Shown: one piece after another, positions 50,839 to 59,318 of the stretch
Layout of the letters: every line of letters begins with the position of its first letter
How positions within the stretch are numbered: the first letter of the stretch is position 1
Assembly (NCBI GenBank): GCA_044507605.1
Contig: JBIQJI010000024.1
Location: 6,061 to 70,060 of the forward strand
Length of the DNA stretch: 64,000 nt
Direction: 5' to 3'
From: Thermopolyspora sp044507605
Lineage (GTDB): Bacteria; Actinomycetota; Actinomycetes; Streptosporangiales; Streptosporangiaceae
The notes under the pieces: model-generated
Told to the model about the DNA's origin: nothing
What the model saw: the letters and a program-made list of their open reading frames with translations, nothing else
Database searches by the model: none
Translations under genes and position numbers: made by a program

Positions 50839-51627
50839 ATGCCGACCGGCACCGACACCGACTACGTGATCCGCCTGGACTCGGTGTCCATGATCTACCC
50901 GACGAAGTCCGGCGGAACCGTCCAGGCCCTCGACGACGTCTCCCTCAGCGTCCGCGCCGGCGAGTTCATCTCCATCGTCGGCCCCAGCGGCTGCGGCAAG
51001 AGCACCCTGCTGCGGATCATCATGGGCCTGTCCCGCCAGACCTCCGGACAGGTCACCTTCGGCCCGATGGAGGACACCCACCGCAACCAGCTCGGGATGG
51101 TCTTCCAGCAGCCGCTGCTGCTGCCATGGCGCACCGTGCGGAAGAACCTGCTGACGTCGCCTGACCTGCACCACGCCCGGGACGCCGCGACCCGAGCGAA
51201 GGCCGACGAGCTGCTGGTGATGCTCGGCCTGGAGGAATTCGGCGACCGGTACCCCAACGAGCTGTCCGGCGGGATGCAGCAGCGGGTCGGGATCGGCCGC
51301 GCCCTGATGCACGACCCGCGCATCCTGCTCATGGACGAGCCGTTCGGCGCCCTCGACGCGATGACCCGCGACCAGATGGGACTGGACCTGCTGAAGATCT
51401 GGGACCAGGACCGCAAGACCGTGCTGTTCGTGACGCACAGCATCCCCGAGGCGGTGCTTCTCGCCGACCGCGTCGTCGTCATGACGCCGCGACCCGGCCG
51501 GTTGGCGGACGTCGTCGAGGTCCCGCTCCCTCGACCGCGGCGTCTCGAAAACATCAACACGCCCGAGTTCGGCGAGATCGTCCTGAAGATCCGCAAGCTG
51601 CTCGACTCCGAGCACAGCGCCCACTAG
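50839..51627 (+). CDS. ABC transporter ATPase, SsuB/TauB type
   Basis: 262 residues from ATG 50839 with GAGGAG upstream; a GTG three codons earlier is possible. Walker A GPSGCGKST, Q-loop FQQPLLLPW, signature LSGGMQQR, Walker B ILLMDEPFGALDA, H-loop VTHS. Forms an importer with the following permease and the lipoprotein at 47772. Confidence 0.9.
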   Translation: MPTGTDTDYVIRLDSVSMIYPTKSGGTVQALDDVSLSVRAGEFISIVGPSGCGKSTLLRIIMGLSRQTSGQVTFGPMEDTHRNQLGMVFQQPLLLPWRTVRKNLLTSPDLHHARDAATRAKADELLVMLGLEEFGDRYPNELSGGMQQRVGIGRALMHDPRILLMDEPFGALDAMTRDQMGLDLLKIWDQDRKTVLFVTHSIPEAVLLADRVVVMTPRPGRLADVVEVPLPRPRRLENINTPEFGEIVLKIRKLLDSEHSAH

Positions 51628-51635
51628 GAGACCTG

Positions 51636-52529
51636 ATGTCCACCAACACCGAGCGCCACGGAGCCGGTAGAGAGGCACTCGCCGTCGCGGACGGCGAGAC
51701 CGTGCCGGTGGAGGCGCCCACGAGCCCCGGCGGGCCGGTCCGGTCCCGGCGCCGCCGAGTACCGGAGATCACCTACAGCGTGCTGGCGTTCATCGGGCTG
51801 CTGGTGGTCTGGCAGGTCGTCGTGGACATGTTCGACGTCTCCAACATCCTCGTCCCCGCGCCCACCGCCGTCGTCGGCTCCCTGATCGACGGCTTCCAGG
51901 ACGGCACCCTGATCACCCAATCGATCGTCACCCTGAAGGAGATCCTCATCGGGTTCGGCATCGCGGTCGGCTCGGCACTGGTCTCCGCGGTGCTCATCAC
52001 CCAGTTCCGGACGGTGGAGCGCGTACTCTTCCCGCTGCTCATCCTGACCCAGACCATCCCGAAGGTCGCCATGGCGCCCCTGCTGATCGTCTGGTTCGGC
52101 GTCGGGATCAGCTCGAAGGTGCTGACCGTGGCCCTGATCGCGTTCTTCCCCCTCCTCATCAACGCCATCTTGGGATTCCGGTCCGCCGCCTACGAGCAGG
52201 TCGAGATGCTCCAGTCCTTCGGCGCGTCCCGCATGCAGGTCATGCGGCACCTGCGGATCCCGTCGGCGCTTCCGCACATCTTCGCGGGCCTGGAGGTCGC
52301 CGTCATCCTGTCCGTGACCGGCGCCGTGGTCGCGGAGTTCGTGGGCAGCTCCGCGGGTCTGGGCTACCTGATCCAGGCGACCAACTTCACCCTGGACGTG
52401 GCCAGGACCTTCGCGGTGATCGTCGTGCTGTCGGCCGTCGGCATCGCACTGCACGCGGTCATCGTGCAGCTCGGCAAGTGGCTGGTCTTCTGGGCCGCCA
52501 CCCCCACCAACACCGCCGGCGAGGTCTGA
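51636..52529 (+). CDS. ABC transporter permease, SsuC/TauC type
   Basis: 297 residues, starting eight bases after the ATPase stop with GGAG upstream. An unusually long ~40-residue hydrophilic N-terminus precedes six membrane segments. The EAA loop YEQVEMLQSFGASRMQVMRHLRIPSALP is intact. Confidence 0.9.
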   Translation: MSTNTERHGAGREALAVADGETVPVEAPTSPGGPVRSRRRRVPEITYSVLAFIGLLVVWQVVVDMFDVSNILVPAPTAVVGSLIDGFQDGTLITQSIVTLKEILIGFGIAVGSALVSAVLITQFRTVERVLFPLLILTQTIPKVAMAPLLIVWFGVGISSKVLTVALIAFFPLLINAILGFRSAAYEQVEMLQSFGASRMQVMRHLRIPSALPHIFAGLEVAVILSVTGAVVAEFVGSSAGLGYLIQATNFTLDVARTFAVIVVLSAVGIALHAVIVQLGKWLVFWAATPTNTAGEV

Positions 52530-52532
52530 GCC

Positions 52533-52751
52533 ATGACACGGGTACGCGACGGGATCGAGGGCGGCACGCCCGGGACCCGGATCAAGCTCTCCGGCCCCGA
52601 GAGCGCCGAGATCACGGCCCACGCGGGCTTCGGCTTCGGGTTGGCCGGCGCCTTCGCGGTCGCCGGCAACGGCACCTCGACGCCCGCCGGCGGAGGCCGG
52701 GCGATCGTGACCGCGCCGAAAACGCCCGTCGCCGAGCGGGCCGCCCGATGA
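52533..52751 (+). CDS. Small hypothetical ORF between permease and SDR
   Basis: 72 residues. It starts three bases after the permease stop and its stop overlaps the SDR start (ATGA), which favours expression. The sequence (AHAGFGFGLAGAFAVAGNG in the middle) has no family I recognise and may be the remnant of a larger gene. Confidence 0.35.
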   Translation: MTRVRDGIEGGTPGTRIKLSGPESAEITAHAGFGFGLAGAFAVAGNGTSTPAGGGRAIVTAPKTPVAERAAR

Positions 52752-53506
52752 GCGCGCCACGTGTCGCCATCGTGACGGGCTCCGGCTCCGGCATCGGAGA
52801 AGGGATCGCCCGCGCGCTCGCGGCCGACGGCTTCACCGTCGTGGTGAACTCGGCCACCTCGGTCGACGCCGGTGAGCGGCTCGCGGACCAGCTCCCCGGG
52901 GCGAGCTACGTCCAGGCCGACATCGCCGACCCCTTCGACGCCGTGCGCCTGGTCGAGACGGCCGTGGAGCGGCACGGCCGTCTCGACCTGCTGGTGAACA
53001 ACGCCGGGGTGTCGCGCCCCGTCCCCCACGCCGACCTGGACGCGATCACCGCTGACGACTGGCACCGGATCCTCGGCGTCAACGTCATCGGGACGTGGCA
53101 GGTCTCCGTCGCCGCCGTCAAAGTCATGAAACCCGGCGGCCAGATCATCAACATCAGCTCGGTGGGCGGCTCGCGCCCCCTCGGCAGCTCGATCCCCTAC
53201 TCCGTCAGCAAGGCCGCGCTCGACCACCTGACGCGGCTGCTGGCCAAGGCCGTCGGCCCGGACCTCCGGGTGAACGCGATCGCCCCCGGGCCGCTCAAGA
53301 CCCGGCTGACCTCGGCCGCCCTCGCCACGCGGGCGGCGCGCACCGAGGCGATGACACCGCTGGGCCGGCTCGGGCGACCATCCGACGTCGCAGCCATGGT
53401 CCTGGCGCTCGTCAACGCCCCCTTCGTCACCGGTGAGGTGATCAACGTCGACGGCGGCATCAACCTCGTCACCCACATGGACACGCCCCGCGACGACGAC
53501 ACGTGA
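52748..53506 (+). CDS. Short-chain dehydrogenase/reductase (classical SDR)
   Basis: 252 residues, ATG overlapping the previous stop. Cofactor motif TGSGSGIGEG, NNAG near residue 93, catalytic Ser in INISSVGGS and YxxxK in PYSVSKAAL, and the C-terminal VNVDGG. Likely oxidises a hydroxyl intermediate of the second catabolic cluster using NAD(P). Confidence 0.9.
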   Translation: MSAPRVAIVTGSGSGIGEGIARALAADGFTVVVNSATSVDAGERLADQLPGASYVQADIADPFDAVRLVETAVERHGRLDLLVNNAGVSRPVPHADLDAITADDWHRILGVNVIGTWQVSVAAVKVMKPGGQIINISSVGGSRPLGSSIPYSVSKAALDHLTRLLAKAVGPDLRVNAIAPGPLKTRLTSAALATRAARTEAMTPLGRLGRPSDVAAMVLALVNAPFVTGEVINVDGGINLVTHMDTPRDDDT

Positions 53507-53595
53507 CCCGCCCCCGGCCCCGAGGCCGACCGGCCGGGCGCACGAAAAGGCCTGCACTCCTGCTATCCGGAGGCACTGAAGGCCCTATATGGAGG

Positions 53596-53883
53596 CTATT
53601 CCAGAAGGTCGATCCAGCGCTCGGCAAAGGTGCGAGAGATCGGTTCGCATATCTCCGGAGTGGAGGCTTCGAAAAAGAATTCGAGAAGGTGTTCGTCCAT
53701 CTGGACATCGTCTCTCAATTCCAGAGCGTCCGCCCACATCGAGATCAAGTCCGCCGATATTTCATTGGCCAGATACGACTTGAGCACCCGCACAACGGCT
53801 GTAGAGGTTACCGAGACCAGCGGCTCATCGACCCAAGGATGACTGCGGAGCTCGGCCAAGAGACCAGGTAGCGGACCCCGCAA
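53596..53883 (-). CDS. Small hypothetical helical protein
   Basis: 95 residues from a TTG, the only start codon in this frame after an upstream stop; GGTGA lies ten bases before it. The composition is protein-like, with acidic helices: VVRVLKSYLANEISADLISMWADALELRDDV and LLEFFFEASTPEICEPISRTFAERWIDLL. This resembles small actinomycete proteins of unknown role often found near toxin or repeat genes. Third-position GC is lower than in the neighbours. Confidence 0.55.
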   Translation of the reverse strand: MRGPLPGLLAELRSHPWVDEPLVSVTSTAVVRVLKSYLANEISADLISMWADALELRDDVQMDEHLLEFFFEASTPEICEPISRTFAERWIDLLE

Positions 53884-53942
53884 CTCGATTATGTCACCAG
53901 GATACGTTTACGCCCATCCACCCCTTCTTCCGACATCACATC

Positions 53943-54384
53943 TCATTCCCGCGGTGAGATAGGCGCATTGCCTTCGGCGCTATCTGAACCGCGCCGCCGT
54001 AAGTTTGCCTCGGCATCCTTTCTTACCTCCTCCCACTCGCCCTCGCACATCACCACAAGCACATCAGAAGGCGTATTGCGATGGGCGGCGACAGCCCGAC
54101 GAACGGCATCGTCACGATCCCGAGCAAGGATTCGCAATATTTGCGGTGTCGATTTATTCCTCAAGGCGACCATGAAGCGGGCGCGCGAATCAGGACTCCG
54201 CACGAGTGCGCACAGCACAGCGACCGGCACGGTTTTGTTCTGGGCCACCCAGAAATGCACCTCAGGATGGCCCGCTACCAGCTCCCACCAAACTTCGGGT
54301 GGCGCGGGTTCATGTGCCGCACGCCGATAACCGGCAGGGTCTGCGCTAGCGAAGCGACAAGAACTCGGTTGCGGAATTCAGCAT
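53943..54384 (-). pseudogene. Frameshifted helical-repeat protein gene
   Basis: An ATG at 54384 with GGAGAGG upstream begins MLNSATEFLSLR and hits a TAG. A second frame starting right there continues SADPAGYRRAAHEPAPPEVWWELVAGHPE...VHFWVAQNKTVPVAVLCAL and runs to 53943 with HEAT-like repeats (SPDSRARFMVALR, ARDRDDAVRRAVAAHRNTP). Joining the two restores a pattern I recognise from actinomycete hypotheticals (LRxSxDPAxYRRAAHE). A two-base deletion near 54348 (or an equivalent change) explains the break. Could be a real decay or a sequencing error. Confidence 0.65.
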
Positions 54385-54586
54385 GGCCTCTCCTGGCAGG
54401 AGCCACAGGCGGCGCATTCCCGGGCACGCCGGCGTCGCATTCTGGACTCTCACCGACTCCCGATACTGTCCCGTGATCGGCTCTCCTGAGGGCTCTCCGA
54501 GCGGTGCGGCCGGCCGACGCCTGAACCTTGAGGCGGCATGCGTGGTTCTCCCCGCCGCACCGCTTTCGAGCAACCAGTGGCGCCGG

Positions 54587-56242
54587 TCAGCGGATGAACC
54601 CGTTGACGAGCATCGGCAGCGACGCGTCCAGCCCCGCCACGTTCAGCACCGCGTCATCACCGGGGTCGCCGATCGTGTAGCCGGCGGGGAGCATCGATGC
54701 GATCATGACCCGGACGTTGCCGTTGACGGCCCTCCGGTACGCGTCGAGGGCCTGCGTCGGATGGCTGGACCCGGCCCACGTCTCATTGTCGGTGAAGCAG
54801 ATGATGCCGTCGACATCCAACCGCTTCTCGGCCGCCCAGGTGAACGGCAGGGACAGGTCCGTGCCGCCGCCCGACGGCTGCCACGAGGCGATCTCACGAA
54901 GGTTGGTGCGTCGCGTCACCTTGGATTTGCGCACCGCCGTGTCCACGTCGATCACATGCACGTTGCCCCGCTCGATACGGGCCAGCATGACGGCCATCGC
55001 GCAGCCCACCTCGTAGGCGCTGCCCAGTGGCGAACCGCCGGCGTGCACCTGCTGGCACATCGACGCCGACGAGTCGACCGCGATCAGCAGCCGCTTCCCC
55101 GACGGCTCGACGCCGCCGAACGACAGCTCATACGTCTCCTCCAGCGCGTCCAAGATGGCCGGTACCGGTACCCAGACGTGGGCGGTGACGCGCGGGTTCG
55201 GCTGGGCCCACCCGGACGCGTAGACCCGCAGGGCGAGCCAGGCGTCCATCGGGTGGATGCGCGCCTTCGACAACGCGTCGGCGTCGGTCAGCCGGGCCAC
55301 GGCCCGCCGGGTGGCGTCGCCCATGGGCGTCAGCGCACCGAGGCGGGTCATGCGGGCGAGGTTGCGGATGAGGGCGGTCATCCCGACCGTGTCGACCAGC
55401 GCCTCCCACACGGACGCCTCCCCGAGCACCGAGTCGGGCAGAAACTCCCACGGCACCCGCAGCTCCGTGACCACCCGGATCGCCTCCTTGGCCGAGGTGA
55501 CGGCTTTGGCGGTCAGGAACCGGTCCACGGCGGGCAGCACGGCGCGGGCCTGGTCGTCATCGACGTTCCCCGCGATCCACCCGAACAAGGTCTTCCGCTG
55601 CTCGGAGTCGGCCACGGGGTGGGCGATACGCAGCACGTCCCGAAGGTCGAACCGCTCACCCGCCGGCGTCTTGCGCTGCCGGGCCTTGCACGCCCGGAAC
55701 GCCACCGCATCGGGCTCGCCCGACAGGAACCACGACCCGAGCGCGGTACGCAGCGACCTCCCGACGACCGGCGCCGTGCCCCGCGCGGTGGCCTTGCCGC
55801 CCAGGTTCTTGTAGTAGCCGAAGAACTGGGCCAGGTGGTCGGTGGTGCGGGCCACCCGCGGCAGCGCCACCTTCGCGGCCTGCCGGGTGCCGGCGTCGCC
55901 CTTCGCGTAGCACGCGGCCAGGGCGAACAGCGCCGCACGCTGCTTCGGTGCGCGCGGTGGGCGCGCCGTCGAGATCTCGGTGATCAGGTCGACCACGCGC
56001 GGCCCGTCCTCAGCGATCGCGGCGAACAGGACGTCCACGTTCTGCTCGGTGAGTTCGGTTTCACCCACGTAGTAGGTGCCGCCCGTCGTGCCCAGCAGGA
56101 TGAAGTCCTCCACCTTGGTCCACGTGTCCTTGGCGAACACGTAGCCGCCGGCGGCGTTCCGCACCTGGTCGGTGCGGCCCGGGATGCGCTGTGTCTGCGG
56201 GGTCGCGACCGTCGAGACCGCGGCCAGAGGGTCGCGCGTCAT
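54587..56242 (-). CDS. rsr: Ro60/Rsr TROVE-domain RNA-binding protein
   Basis: 551 residues from ATG 56242, preceded by GGAGGAG. Residues ~20-370 form the TROVE HEAT-repeat ring (NAAGGYVFAKDTWTKVEDFILLGTTGGTYY at its start is diagnostic, then CYAKGDAGTRQAAKVALPRV). From about residue 385 a vWFA-like domain carries the MIDAS: DSSAS, a Thr in SGGGTDLSL and Asp in FTDNETW. Bacterial Ro binds Y RNA and misfolded RNA and can recruit PNPase in RNA quality control. Two Y-RNA-like genes lie directly upstream on the same strand, 48 bases from the ATG. Confidence 0.93.
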   Translation of the reverse strand: MTRDPLAAVSTVATPQTQRIPGRTDQVRNAAGGYVFAKDTWTKVEDFILLGTTGGTYYVGETELTEQNVDVLFAAIAEDGPRVVDLITEISTARPPRAPKQRAALFALAACYAKGDAGTRQAAKVALPRVARTTDHLAQFFGYYKNLGGKATARGTAPVVGRSLRTALGSWFLSGEPDAVAFRACKARQRKTPAGERFDLRDVLRIAHPVADSEQRKTLFGWIAGNVDDDQARAVLPAVDRFLTAKAVTSAKEAIRVVTELRVPWEFLPDSVLGEASVWEALVDTVGMTALIRNLARMTRLGALTPMGDATRRAVARLTDADALSKARIHPMDAWLALRVYASGWAQPNPRVTAHVWVPVPAILDALEETYELSFGGVEPSGKRLLIAVDSSASMCQQVHAGGSPLGSAYEVGCAMAVMLARIERGNVHVIDVDTAVRKSKVTRRTNLREIASWQPSGGGTDLSLPFTWAAEKRLDVDGIICFTDNETWAGSSHPTQALDAYRRAVNGNVRVMIASMLPAGYTIGDPGDDAVLNVAGLDASLPMLVNGFIR

Positions 56243-56289
56243 GCCGTACTCCTCCGGTTCGACCCGCCCGTGGGCGGATGTGGAATGCG

Positions 56290-56436
56290 AAAAAGGGGAG
56301 AGCAGACGTGAGGGTGCCGACCGGTTCAATCCGCTGTCCTGAGCCACCGGACGATGGGCCGCTGCGCCGGCTCAGCAGGGCTCGAACCCGCGCCGGCGCG
56401 CCCGATAACCGATGACGACTTCGACCCGCTCTCCCC
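56290..56436 (-). ncRNA. YrlA-type Y RNA 2 with tRNA-like module
   Basis: The ends GGGGAGAGC (56436-56428) and GCTCTCCCC (56303-56295) pair perfectly and are followed by TTTTT. After the 5' stem comes GGTCGAAG, then CGGTTATC, the same order as GGUCCGAAG...GUUAUC in vertebrate Y RNA. Inside is a T-arm-like hairpin GGGTTCGAGCCC (56389-56378) and then a D-arm-like GGTGGCTCAGGACAGCGG. This permuted order (T-arm before D-arm) is the layout known for YrlA tRNA mimics. It is immediately upstream of the Ro gene. Confidence 0.78.
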
Positions 56437-56441
56437 TGCGA

Positions 56442-56601
56442 TCAGGTCTGGAACCGGCGCGGATATGGGTATGCCCACCGGTGTTTTGGTGCTCTGCCGG
56501 TTGAGCTACCGGAACCTGGGCCCCGGACAGGACTCGAACCTGTGTCTCCCCACAATAGTGATAACCGACGGAGCTTCGACCCGCGCCGGCACCAGACCTG
56601 A
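56442..56601 (-). ncRNA. YrlA-type Y RNA 1 with tRNA-like module
   Basis: The closing stem has TCAGGTCTGG (56601-56592) pairing with CCAGACCTGA (56451-56442), a two-base mismatch, then CCGGCGCGG (56589-56581) with CCGCGCCGG (56462-56454). GGTCGAAG follows the 5' stem, and CGGTTATC lies at 56567-56560. The module holds a T-arm ACAGG-TTCGAGT-CCTGT (56543-56527), then a D-arm GCTC...GAGC within GTAGCTCAACCGGCAGAGCA, and a hairpin TGGG-CATA-CCCA (56477-56466). It shares the order of all elements with RNA 2, six bases downstream; the two are tandem homologues. Confidence 0.8.
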
Positions 56602-57032
56602 CCGGCTCGCCGGACCAGGAGCCCGAGCGGATATACGACCGGCCCGGATGCGTCACTCTGCCACAGAGATTGCCGCACCTCTTCGCCCCCGAACCGGTTC
56701 CAAACCCTGCGAACCGAATATGACGGTATCACCACCAAATGCGATGCGTCACCCGTTCTGGCGGCGCTCCGACCCGGCAGATCCGCTATGACAACCTGAC
56801 CTCGACTGTGACACCAAGGTCTTGTTCGGCGGCCGGACCCCGCCGGGGAAACCCCCGCCGGCGGCCGTTTCGCTCGCACTACCAGTACGAGGCCTTCTAC
56901 GGTGAGCGCGGAATCGACGACGCGCAGGCGATGGAGCCGGAGGTCGAGCGCCGGTAGACGTCACGGGACTCATCGACCTTGTCGGGCTTCCGGCCTCGGG
57001 CTCTCCTCGGCGAGTGTGTCTTCGCCGCGCGG
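56602..57032. other. Region upstream of the Y RNAs; possible third degenerate copy
   Basis: No protein-coding frame is supported. On the minus strand, a D-arm-like CTCTGTGGCAGAG (around 56660-56675) followed by ATATCCGC repeats the order seen at the 3' end of Y RNA 1 (D-arm, then ATATCCGC). The matching 5' stem and T-arm are not convincing. The region should also contain the promoter of the Y RNAs. Confidence 0.35.
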
Positions 57033-58055
57033 CTACCGGGCGAACTCGGCCCGTACGCCCAGCAGTCGCACCGGCCGCCGTTCGGTGAACAGGTCGAGGG
57101 CCGCGAGTGCGGCCTGCTCGATCGCGGTCACCTGGGTGGTCGGCTCGGCGAGCGGGCGGCCGTGGGTTCGGGTGATGAAGGGCGCGTAGCGGACCTTCAC
57201 CATGACGCGGACGACAGGCCGCTGCTCGCCGGCGATGTGGTTCGCCACCTCGTGAGCAAGATGGATGATCTCGCGTCGTACCTCTTCCCAGTCGCCGATG
57301 TCGTCCTGGTAGGTGATCTCCCGGCCGCGCGAGCGGGCGAGGCAGGGCGTACCGACCACGGGTGAGGGATCATGGCCTTGGGCGAGCCGGACGAGCCACG
57401 GCCCGATCGTGGGGCCGAACTGTGCGGCGAGGGCGTGCGGATCGGCGGCCGAAAGTTCCGCGACGGTGCTGATGCCGAGCCCGGTGAGCCGTTTGGCGGT
57501 CTTGGGCCCGATGCCCCACAACGCGTCGGTCGGGCGGTCGCCGAGCAGTTCCGGCCACGACTGGTGGGTCAGCCGGAAGACCCCGGCGGGCTTGCCGAAG
57601 CCGGTGGCCAGCTTGGCCTGCAGTTTGTTCTGCCCGATGCCGACGGTGCAATCCAGGTCGGTCGACTCGCGTACGCGCCGTTGGATCAGGCGGGCCGTCC
57701 GCTCCGGGTCATCGGTTTCGATCGCGAGAAACGCCTCGTCCCAGCCGAGGACTTCGACCACGGCGTCGAATTCCCGCAGCGTCGCCATGACCTCTGCGGA
57801 AACCGTTTCGTAGGCGTCCCGGTCGACGGGCAGGAACACCGCGTCCGGGCACCGCCGGGCCGCCGTGCGCAGCGGGAGCCCGGAGTGTACGCCGTACGCG
57901 CGGGCCTCGTAGGAGGCCGTGCTGACCACGCCGCGCCTGGTCGGGTCACCCGTGCCGCCGACGACCACCGGGCGTCCGCGCAGCTCTGGACGGCGAAGCA
58001 GTTCGACGGCGGCGACGAACTGGTCGAGATCGACGTGCAGCACCCAGCGGGTCAC
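57033..58055 (-). CDS. Y-family DNA polymerase, DinB/Pol IV-like
   Basis: 340 residues from a GTG with GTGAGG upstream. Catalytic acidic residues: HVDLDQF at the start and the Asp-Glu in LGWDEAFLAIE. Little-finger and HhH features follow: GIGQNKLQAKLATGFGKPAGVF and LWGIGPKTAKRLTGLGI. It ends at LGVRAEFAR, with no visible C-terminal beta-clamp peptide, and the usual SIDEAYLD is GWDEAFLA, so it belongs to the divergent DinB2/DinB3-like actinobacterial branch. Translesion synthesis is likely. Confidence 0.85.
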   Translation of the reverse strand: MTRWVLHVDLDQFVAAVELLRRPELRGRPVVVGGTGDPTRRGVVSTASYEARAYGVHSGLPLRTAARRCPDAVFLPVDRDAYETVSAEVMATLREFDAVVEVLGWDEAFLAIETDDPERTARLIQRRVRESTDLDCTVGIGQNKLQAKLATGFGKPAGVFRLTHQSWPELLGDRPTDALWGIGPKTAKRLTGLGISTVAELSAADPHALAAQFGPTIGPWLVRLAQGHDPSPVVGTPCLARSRGREITYQDDIGDWEEVRREIIHLAHEVANHIAGEQRPVVRVMVKVRYAPFITRTHGRPLAEPTTQVTAIEQAALAALDLFTERRPVRLLGVRAEFAR

Positions 58056-58314
58056 ATGTCCTCACTGCCCACTCGGCCGGTGAGAGTGCGGTGGTCCGCG
58101 GATCGTCGAGGAGTGGACAAAGCCCTCTCATTCGCGCACGGAGGCGTGGCCGGCCGCGCCCTCTTCTTCCACCCTGTCCAACCGTCCGCTCGACGGGCCG
58201 GGTCATGTTTTTCCGAGCATGATCGGTCGGCGCCGCGACATCCTTACAGGCCGGTGGCGCCCCTTGCCGGGAGCGGGCGGCCGGCGATGACGAGCGGCGG
58301 CACCGGGCGGCCTG

Positions 58315-59088
58315 CTAGCCGGTCGTGGACCGTCCCGCGGCGCGGAGGTGGCGTAGTGTCCAGCCGTGGCCGGTGGGGTCGAGGGGCCGGGTGGCGGTGG
58401 TGAACAGTTCGGCCGCGCGCCGGTAGGACAGGCGGCCTTTCCCGGTCACCGGGCAGACGTCGGCGGCCGGGACCGAGCGTGCCGCACGGCGTTCGGTGGT
58501 CAGGAGGGGCCCTGCGGTGCGGCCGACCAGGAGCAGGGGCAGGAGCCTGGCGGTGCCGGCCCGCCAGCGGATCGGCGGATGCGCCCGCGTCGTGTGGGTC
58601 CGTACGCGTCGCCGGGGCAGGTCCAGGTCGTCCACGTCGAGGGCGAGGATGCGCTCGACCGGGGCGGCGCTTTCGTAGAGCAGGTGCCAGAAGGTCTGCT
58701 CGCGCAGGCCGACGGGCAGGGCGAAGACGGCGGCCACCTGGTCCCTGGTCAGGGCCATGGAGGCGTCGTGCGTCATGGCGGGGGGACGCAACGAGGCGGT
58801 CGGGTCGTGACGGATCCAGCCGCGCGCACGCCACCACGTGACCGCCCCGCGCAGGATGGACAGCTCCCGTACCAGAGTGCGCGCGTCGACGCACGCGGCG
58901 CGCTCCCGTAGCGCGGCCTCCAGCCGGTCGCGGGCGTCGTCGGCGTCGAGCAGGGCCAGCGGCACGATGGGCGGCGTGGCGCCACGCCGGGCCCGCCCCG
59001 GCGGCGGTGTCCGGTCCACGAGCGGCCAGGCCCAGGTGGCGAGCGCGATGCGGTAGACACGCCGGGACGCCGGGCCGAGCCGGAGCAT
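58315..59088 (-). pseudogene. Decayed tyrosine recombinase/integrase
   Basis: 257 codons. The core resembles phage-type integrases: LLYESAAPVERILALDVDDLDLPRRRVR around the first catalytic box and TGHGWTLRHLRAAG at the HxLRH box. But the first Arg (usually AAR) is Pro, the product ends shortly after the HxLRH box and no catalytic Tyr follows. Codons for VDRYLD upstream of the ATG continue the pattern without a start, so both ends look eroded. Probably inactive. Confidence 0.6.
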
Positions 59089-59318
59089 GTCCAGGTACCG
59101 GTCGACGGCAACGGCGTACTCCTATCACGTCTCGCGATTCCAAGTCATCCATTCTGGCCGACCCCGCAACAGGAGACCAGAGGGGGAGACACCGAGAGCG
59201 TCGAGGCGGGTTTTGAGGTGGCTGCCGCTGTCTTGCCCTCTCCGGCCGTACTCCGAGCTGCGGCGAGGGCGCGGTAGAGGGTCCTCCGATCGACATCGAC
59301 AGGCCGCTCATGATCCTT

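Noticed and set aside
56454..56589. tRNA gene or tRNA fragments (D-arm and T-arm signatures)
   Set aside because: The arms are in the wrong order and there is no proper acceptor stem or anticodon loop. They fit a permuted YrlA-type module beside the Ro gene instead.
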